Below the pieces are notes generated by a model. The model had not been told where the DNA came from. It was given only the letters and a program-made list of their open reading frames with translations, and ran no database searches. 64,000 nucleotides of DNA from Streptomonospora alba. Its GTDB lineage: Bacteria; Actinomycetota; Actinomycetes; Streptosporangiales; Streptosporangiaceae. A program made the position numbers and the translations under genes. Of this stretch, positions 59,752 to 64,000 are shown in pieces; position 1 is the stretch's first letter, and the number at the start of each line of letters is the position of its first letter. The DNA is taken from NCBI RefSeq assembly GCF_000826685.1, contig NZ_JROO01000042.1, forward strand, positions 1 to 64,000, written 5' to 3'.

Positions 59752-60867
59752 TCACCGCCCTCCCTCGGCGCCGGCGTCTTCGAACGACGCCAGATAGTCG
59801 GCGAACTCGGCCCGCTGCAGGTCGATCTGGGTGTTGGGTTCGGCGTAGACCTCGTGGAAGATGTCCAGCGGGGCCGGATCGGGCAGCGACCGGCACTCCG
59901 CGCGCAGCTGTTCGCCGAGGCGGTCGGCCTCGGACTCGACCTCGGTGAAGAAGTCGTCGCCTGCGATGCCCTGCGCCTGCATGTGGGCACGGAGCCGCAG
60001 AATGGGGTCCTTGGCCTTCCACTCCTCCAACTCGGCGGGCACCCGGTAGCGGGTGGGGTCGTCGTTGGTGGTGTGGGCGCCCATGCGGTAGGTGAACGCC
60101 TCGATCAGCATCGGCCCCTGGCCCTCGCGGGCCTGCTGCATGGCCTTGCGGGTGACCGCCAGGGAGGCGAGGACGTCGTTGCCGTCGATGCGCACGCCGG
60201 GGAAGCCGAACCCGGCCGCACGGCGGTACAGCGGGACGCGCATCTGGCGGTCCGGGGGCTCGGAGATGGCCCACTGGTTGTTCTGGCAGAAGAACACCAC
60301 GGGGGCGTTGTTGACGGCGGCGAAGGTGAACGCCTCGCTGGTGTCGCCCTGGCTGCTCGCGCCGTCACCGAAGTAGGCGACGACCGCCGAGCCGTCCTCG
60401 CCGGTGGCGCCGTCGCGCTGGATGCCCATGGCGTAGCCGGTGGCGTGCAGCGTCTGGCTGCCGATGACGATGGTGTAGAGGTGCAGGCCGTACTGAGCGG
60501 GGTCCCAGCCGCCGTTGGTCACGCCGCGGAACAGGCCGAGCAGCTCCTTGGGCGCTACACCGCGCGCCCAGGCGACGCCGTGCTCGCGGTAGGAGGGGAA
60601 GGCCATGTCCTGCGGGCGCAGCGCGCGCGCAGAACCGATCTGAGCGGCCTCCTGACCCAGCAGCGAGGCCCAAAGGCCCAGTTCGCCCTGGCGCTGCAGC
60701 GCGACGGCCTCGGTGTCGACGCGGCGCACCAGGACCAGGTCGCGGTAGAGTCCGCGGATCTCCTCGGTGCTGATCTCCAGGGGATAGTCGGGGTGGTCGC
60801 GCAGCTCTCCGTCCGGGGTCAAGAGCTGGACGAGCTCGGGTTCTCCATGCGCGGTGTTGTTCGACAC
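59752..60867 (-). CDS. 2-oxoacid dehydrogenase E1 alpha
   Basis: A 371-residue thiamine pyrophosphate subunit. The TPP motif is GDGASSQGDTSEAF followed by FFCQNNQW, and YTIVIGSQTLHATGYAMGIQ precedes it. The subunit belongs to the branch found in actinobacterial Bkd and pyruvate-type E1 pairs; I favour branched-chain 2-oxoacids because of the small size and the nearby propionate pathway, but this is not decisive. GTG at 60867 has GAGGAG upstream. It is the first gene of the operon. Confidence 0.95.
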   Translation of the reverse strand: MSNNTAHGEPELVQLLTPDGELRDHPDYPLEISTEEIRGLYRDLVLVRRVDTEAVALQRQGELGLWASLLGQEAAQIGSARALRPQDMAFPSYREHGVAWARGVAPKELLGLFRGVTNGGWDPAQYGLHLYTIVIGSQTLHATGYAMGIQRDGATGEDGSAVVAYFGDGASSQGDTSEAFTFAAVNNAPVVFFCQNNQWAISEPPDRQMRVPLYRRAAGFGFPGVRIDGNDVLASLAVTRKAMQQAREGQGPMLIEAFTYRMGAHTTNDDPTRYRVPAELEEWKAKDPILRLRAHMQAQGIAGDDFFTEVESEADRLGEQLRAECRSLPDPAPLDIFHEVYAEPNTQIDLQRAEFADYLASFEDAGAEGGR

Positions 60868-61334
60868 CTGTCGCTCCTCGGGTACTCGGGGCCGATTTCG
60901 CGGGGTACCACTACGTCGGCCGGATCTCTGCCGCTCACCCGGGGTAACGGGTATAGCGGACAGCCCTACCGACATCGTGACAGAACTCACCGCCGACGGC
61001 GCAAGGGCCCAGCGCCGACTTTCATCCGCCGCCCCATCATGACCGAGACTCCTGAAACTGCAACTAGCAGGGCTTCCAAGTAAAAGCAAGGCCGTCCAAG
61101 GAAGAATTCGGACGGCCGAGAACCGGACGTGGGCGCCCTGGCGAGTGTCGTGTGACTGCGCAGCGGGACGTGATTACACAGAGCTATCAGACTGGGCCGC
61201 TGATGGAAGGAGGCGGCCCCGCCGGCGGCCGGTCGCGGCGCCGGGCGGTCTCGCGCCCCGGGGCGGAGCCGCTTTCGGATGAGCGGCCGCCCTGCGCGTT
61301 CGGGGGCACGGCCTCGCCGGGTGCGCGCGGCGGG
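60868..61334. other. Upstream region of the 2-oxoacid dehydrogenase operon
   Basis: A 467-bp region between the operon start and the sigma factor gene (both leftward). It contains the hairpin at 61090-61117 and no gene with a ribosome site. No RsrA-like anti-sigma gene is found after the sigma gene here, though related sigma genes usually have one. Confidence 0.5.
61090..61117 (-). terminator. Hairpin downstream of the sigma factor gene
   Basis: GGCCGTCC (61090-61097) pairs with GGACGGCC (61110-61117) around a 12-nt loop, about 218 bp beyond the sigma gene stop codon. Confidence 0.45.
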
Positions 61335-61913
61335 TCAGGCCGCGGCGCGGACACCGCGCTTCTTGGCGTAGTCGCCCAGCTGCTCGCGCAGCTGGCGGCG
61401 TGCGCGGTGGAGCCGCGACATGACGGTACCCAGCGGCGTGCCCATGCGGGCCGCCACCTCCTTGTAGGTGAAGCCCTCGACGTCGATGAGGTAGACGACC
61501 AGGCGGAAGTCCTCCGGCAGCGCGGCCAGCGCGTGCCGGATCGCGGAGTCGGGCAGGCGGTCCAGCACCTCCGACTCGGCCGAGCGCGGCCCTGTGGAGG
61601 AGTGCGCCTCGGCGGCGGCGAGCTGCCAGTCCTTGATCTCGTCGGTGGAGTCCTGGCGGGGCTCGCGCTGCTTCTTGCGGTAGCCGTTGATGAAGGTGTT
61701 GGTCAGGATGCGGTAAAGCCACGCACGCAGGTTGGTGCCCGCTCGGAACTGATGGAAGTTGGCGAAGGCCTTCGCGAAGGTCTCCTGCACCAGATCCTCC
61801 GCGTCGGCGGAGTTGCGGGTCATGCGCAGCGCCGTGGGGTAAAGCTGATCGGCGTACGGGGTGACGGCGGTGGCGAAGTCGAGCTCTTCAGTGGACTCGG
61901 TGGATTCGCTCAT
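61335..61913 (-). CDS. ECF sigma factor of SigR/SigH type
   Basis: A 192-residue sigma factor. Region 2 holds [31 protein letters not shown] and [21 protein letters not shown]; region 4 contains [34 protein letters not shown]. It matches the SigR/SigH group that controls disulfide-stress genes and is normally held by the redox anti-sigma RsrA, whose gene should follow but does not. ATG at 61913 follows CTGGAG; an in-frame TTG at 61937 would give a slightly longer form. The last residues (KKRGVRAAA) are short for the family. Confidence 0.92.
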   Translation of the reverse strand: MSESTESTEELDFATAVTPYADQLYPTALRMTRNSADAEDLVQETFAKAFANFHQFRAGTNLRAWLYRILTNTFINGYRKKQREPRQDSTDEIKDWQLAAAEAHSSTGPRSAESEVLDRLPDSAIRHALAALPEDFRLVVYLIDVEGFTYKEVAARMGTPLGTVMSRLHRARRQLREQLGDYAKKRGVRAAA

Positions 61914-62427
61914 ACGCTCCAGGTCTATGGTCGTCAAATCTCCCCCTTGGGACGACCGGCCTTGCTACTGATTCGGTAGACGCACGCAAAGACGCCCTAT
62001 GATGACGCCGTCACGCGTGATGCTTGTCACCGAAGCTTCCAGTTGGAGTCCGCGGCGACTCGAGATCCGGTAAAAAGGACCGCGGAACGCCTTCATGCGA
62101 GCGGATACGCACTGCCTCTCCGTCGGGACGACCGTCGACAACGGCGCGGGACGGATTCGAGCGGCGATGCGTCTCCCTGAGAGCGGGCGATAACGACGCC
62201 CAGGAGGAACCGGGACGCGGTGCGCCCCCTTGCAGGCCCTTCGAGGGTGGTTCGAGGGTGGCGGGTGTATCAATCGCACCCTCCTCCAGGATAGACGCCG
62301 ACGCAACGGCCCGCACGGCGCCTCCTGGGTGCCGTACGCTTTCTGCTGCCCCGCCCCGCTACCCGCGGATGCGGCTCCATCGACCTCTGAACCGAACTCG
62401 CCGCCCGACCGATCAGTGGAGGACCCC
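61914..62427. other. Divergent region between sigma factor gene and purS
   Basis: A 514-bp region with lower GC in its middle. It includes the perfect palindrome TCACGCGTGA (62011-62020). Several open frames cross it but none with start and family support; a long frame continuing into purS is a shadow upstream of the GTG at 62428. Promoters for both neighbours lie here, but I could not place a SigR-type promoter (GGAAT-N18-GTT) with confidence. Confidence 0.45.
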
Positions 62428-62670
62428 GTGGCCCGCGTCGTGGTTGACGTCATGCTCAAGCCGGAGATCCTGGACCCCCAGGGCCAGGCCATCGCCGGCG
62501 CCTGCGAACGGCTCGGGTTCTCCGGAGTCCGCGGGATCCGCCAGGGCAAGCGCTTCGAGGTGGAGGTCGAGGGCGAGGCCGACGAAGCCAAGCTGGACGA
62601 GGTCCGGCGCATGGCCGAGACCCTGCTCGCCAATCCGGTCATCGAGGATTACTCGCTGCATGTGGGTTAG
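62428..62670 (+). CDS. purS: PurS, subunit of FGAM synthase
   Basis: An 80-residue protein: ARVVVDVMLKPEILDPQGQAIAGACERLGFSGVRGIRQGKRFEVEV, then DEVRRMAETLLANPVIEDYSLHV. This is the complete PurS fold. With PurQ and PurL it makes formylglycinamidine ribonucleotide, PurS bridging the glutaminase and the synthase. GTG at 62428 has GGAGG 6 nt upstream. Unusually, purQ does not follow directly: an ATPase gene lies between. Confidence 0.95.
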   Translation: MARVVVDVMLKPEILDPQGQAIAGACERLGFSGVRGIRQGKRFEVEVEGEADEAKLDEVRRMAETLLANPVIEDYSLHVG

Positions 62671-62851
62671 GACACGTCGAGCCGCCGCGCCGACGGTGAC
62701 CTGAACCCGTCGCAGACGAGTGCCCAGGATTGCTCGCGCTGCGCGTTCGCCACGCCACCTGCCGCATACGGCCAACTCCGGCCCATGTCCGTTTCGCAGG
62801 ACGCACCCCGGGAAATCTTCACTGTGTGCCTACCGGTCGTGAGGGCTTGCG

Positions 62852-63304
62852 ATGGATGTGAAATTCTCGATTGCGCTCCCCCGACAGGCGTACACGGTGG
62901 CCGTGGTGCGGGAGTTCCTCGGGGAGGCGCTCCGCAGCACCGGCGTCTGCGCCGACTGCCGGTTCCCGATCCTCCTCGCCGCCTCCGAGGCCTGCGCCAA
63001 CGCCGTCGATCACGGAGCCCCGTCCTGCGGCTACCAGGTCACGATCCGGGTCCACACCGACACCTGCGACCTTGAGGTCGCCCATAAAGGGCCCGGATTC
63101 AACCCCTCCCGGGTGCCCCTGCCAGACATCGAAGCCGAGTCGGGCAGGGGCCTTCTTCTGATGCGCCAGGTCATGGAGGACGTCTCGGTCTCCGCCGATC
63201 CCGACGGCAGCACCCGGCTGCACATGGCCAAGCGTTTCAGCCAGTGCCGTCCCGGTCCGCCCGAGCACGGCGAGTGGAGCCGCCTGGAGCCGGTCCTGCG
63301 CTGA
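62852..63304 (+). CDS. RsbW-like ATPase (HATPase_c_2) between purS and purQ
   Basis: A 150-residue single GHKL-type ATPase domain as in anti-sigma kinases. The N box is AASEACANAVDHG (residues 46-58), with Glu and Asn in place. The G1 box reads VAHKGPGF where these kinases usually have a D in the first position (DxGPGF), so the Asp that contacts adenine is His. The G2 box, GRGLLLMRQVMEDV, is good. The C-terminal tail is Pro/Arg-rich. ATG at 62852 follows GAGGG. It may bind ATP poorly or differently. A partner sigma factor or STAS protein cannot be assigned. Confidence 0.85.
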   Translation: MDVKFSIALPRQAYTVAVVREFLGEALRSTGVCADCRFPILLAASEACANAVDHGAPSCGYQVTIRVHTDTCDLEVAHKGPGFNPSRVPLPDIEAESGRGLLLMRQVMEDVSVSADPDGSTRLHMAKRFSQCRPGPPEHGEWSRLEPVLR

Positions 63305-63411
63305 ACCCCGGCGCCGAGACCAGCAGGTAACCTCGGAAGCGGAAAGCGTCGGCGGCGGTCCGGCCGCACCCGGCGCCCGGCTCCCATCCGACCGATATCC
63401 GGAGAGTGCCC

Positions 63412-64000
63412 ATGACAGCCCGTGTGGGCGTCGTCACCTTCCCCGGCTCCCTGGACGACAGGGACGCCGAACGCGCCGTCCGCCTCGCCGGCGCCCGCCC
63501 CGTCTCGCTTTGGCACGACGAGCCCGACCTGCGAGGAGTCGACGCCGTCGTGCTGCCCGGCGGGTTCTCCTACGGCGACTACCTGCGCTGCGGTGCCATC
63601 GCCCGCTTCGCCCCGGTCATGAACGAGTTGGTACCGGCCGCCCGCTCGGGCGCGCTGCCGGTGCTGGGCATCTGCAACGGGTTCCAGGTCCTGTGCGAGA
63701 GCCACCTGCTGCCGGGCGCGCTGACCCGCAACAGCTCGCTGCGGTTCATCAACCGCGCGCAGCCTGTGCGGATCGAGTCCACCGCCACGGCTTGGACCAA
63801 CCGCTACACCGCAGGCGAGGAGATCCGCATCGTCCTCAAGAGCGGCGAGGGCAACTTCGTCGCCGACGACGCCACGCTGGACGAGCTGGAGCGTTCGGGC
63901 CGCGTGGTCGCCCGTTACGCGGGCGACGCGCCCAACGGCGCACGCCGCGGCATCGCCGGCGTCAGCAACGAGCACGGCAACGTGGTCGGTCTGATGCCCC
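63412..64000 (+). CDS. purQ: PurQ, FGAM synthase glutaminase (partial)
   Basis: The first 196 residues of the class I glutaminase subunit: [46 protein letters not shown], and the nucleophile Cys in [12 protein letters not shown]. The window ends before the C-terminal His-Glu of the triad. ATG at 63412 follows GGAGAG at 5 nt. It should be followed by purL beyond the window. Confidence 0.95.
   Translation, partial: MTARVGVVTFPGSLDDRDAERAVRLAGARPVSLWHDEPDLRGVDAVVLPGGFSYGDYLRCGAIARFAPVMNELVPAARSGALPVLGICNGFQVLCESHLLPGALTRNSSLRFINRAQPVRIESTATAWTNRYTAGEEIRIVLKSGEGNFVADDATLDELERSGRVVARYAGDAPNGARRGIAGVSNEHGNVVGLMP

Noticed and set aside
56855-59797. 980-codon plus-strand frame across the 2-oxoacid dehydrogenase operon
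   Set aside because: Shadow; the three minus-strand genes have clear cofactor and catalytic motifs.

Overview
The window is chromosomal DNA of a high-GC Gram-positive actinobacterium. Evidence: very GC-rich codon use with many GTG starts, BldC, DUF3073, an ECF sigma factor of SigR type, an HspR-controlled dnaK operon, F420-type and mutase metabolism, and LexA and HAIR boxes of actinobacterial type. The GH74 xyloglucanase and the protein flavour fit Nocardiopsaceae (Nocardiopsis, Streptomonospora, Thermobifida relatives) best; the family placement is inference. There is no rRNA, tRNA, CRISPR array, insertion sequence or prophage that I can see.

Layout. 0-13 kb: DUF3073, a conserved hypothetical protein, the developmental regulator bldC with its terminator, a ROK repressor convergent to a secreted xyloglucanase, a DUF1232 membrane protein, a lipoprotein amidase, a VOC protein, two neighbouring DivIVA-motif proteins, an M48-like membrane protein with an altered active site, a TetR regulator, and a DUF6504 gene under a perfect LexA box. 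13-25 kb: NUDIX hydrolase, methyltransferase, STAS protein, the methylmalonyl-CoA mutase operon (mutA-mutB-meaB), a PQQ-propeller lipoprotein, a YigZ protein and a SLC13 anion transporter. 25-37 kb: a cysteine-bearing HTH regulator with DUF3291, a Cu-only type SodC lipoprotein, an NlpC/P60 hydrolase, a TetR/DHA2 efflux pair, GNAT, a DivIVA/Scy-like coiled coil with a Gln-rich tail, gamma carbonic anhydrase and a FUSC-like membrane protein. 37-50 kb: an EtfD-like membrane Fe-S oxidoreductase, the heat-shock block dnaK-grpE-dnaJ-hspR followed by clpB, and a FadE5-like acyl-CoA dehydrogenase. 50-61 kb: LLM flavoprotein, a broken OB-fold membrane protein gene, MFS/GntR pair, hypothetical protein, TetR/DUF418 pair, and the three-gene 2-oxoacid dehydrogenase operon. 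61-64 kb: SigR-type sigma factor, then purS, a serine-kinase-like ATPase, and purQ running off the end.

How genes work together. Propionyl/branched-chain and fatty-acid catabolism are strongly represented: the 2-oxoacid dehydrogenase E1/E2 set, methylmalonyl-CoA mutase with its MeaB chaperone, the acyl-CoA dehydrogenase and the EtfD-like enzyme expected to pass electrons from ETF to menaquinone. The last two carry the same 15-bp operator-like sequence upstream and are probably co-regulated. The heat-shock block has two HAIR sites around the dnaK promoter and carries its own repressor.

No complete new system stands out. The best leads are the shared fadE/etfD operator, the SOS-controlled DUF6504 gene, the M48-like protein with Gln in place of the catalytic Glu, the tandem DivIVA-motif genes, an ATPase with a changed nucleotide-binding residue between purS and purQ, overlapping mutually exclusive RNA helices after the second DivIVA-motif gene, and a repeated leaderless-start architecture (-10 hexamer, 6-8 nt, start codon).
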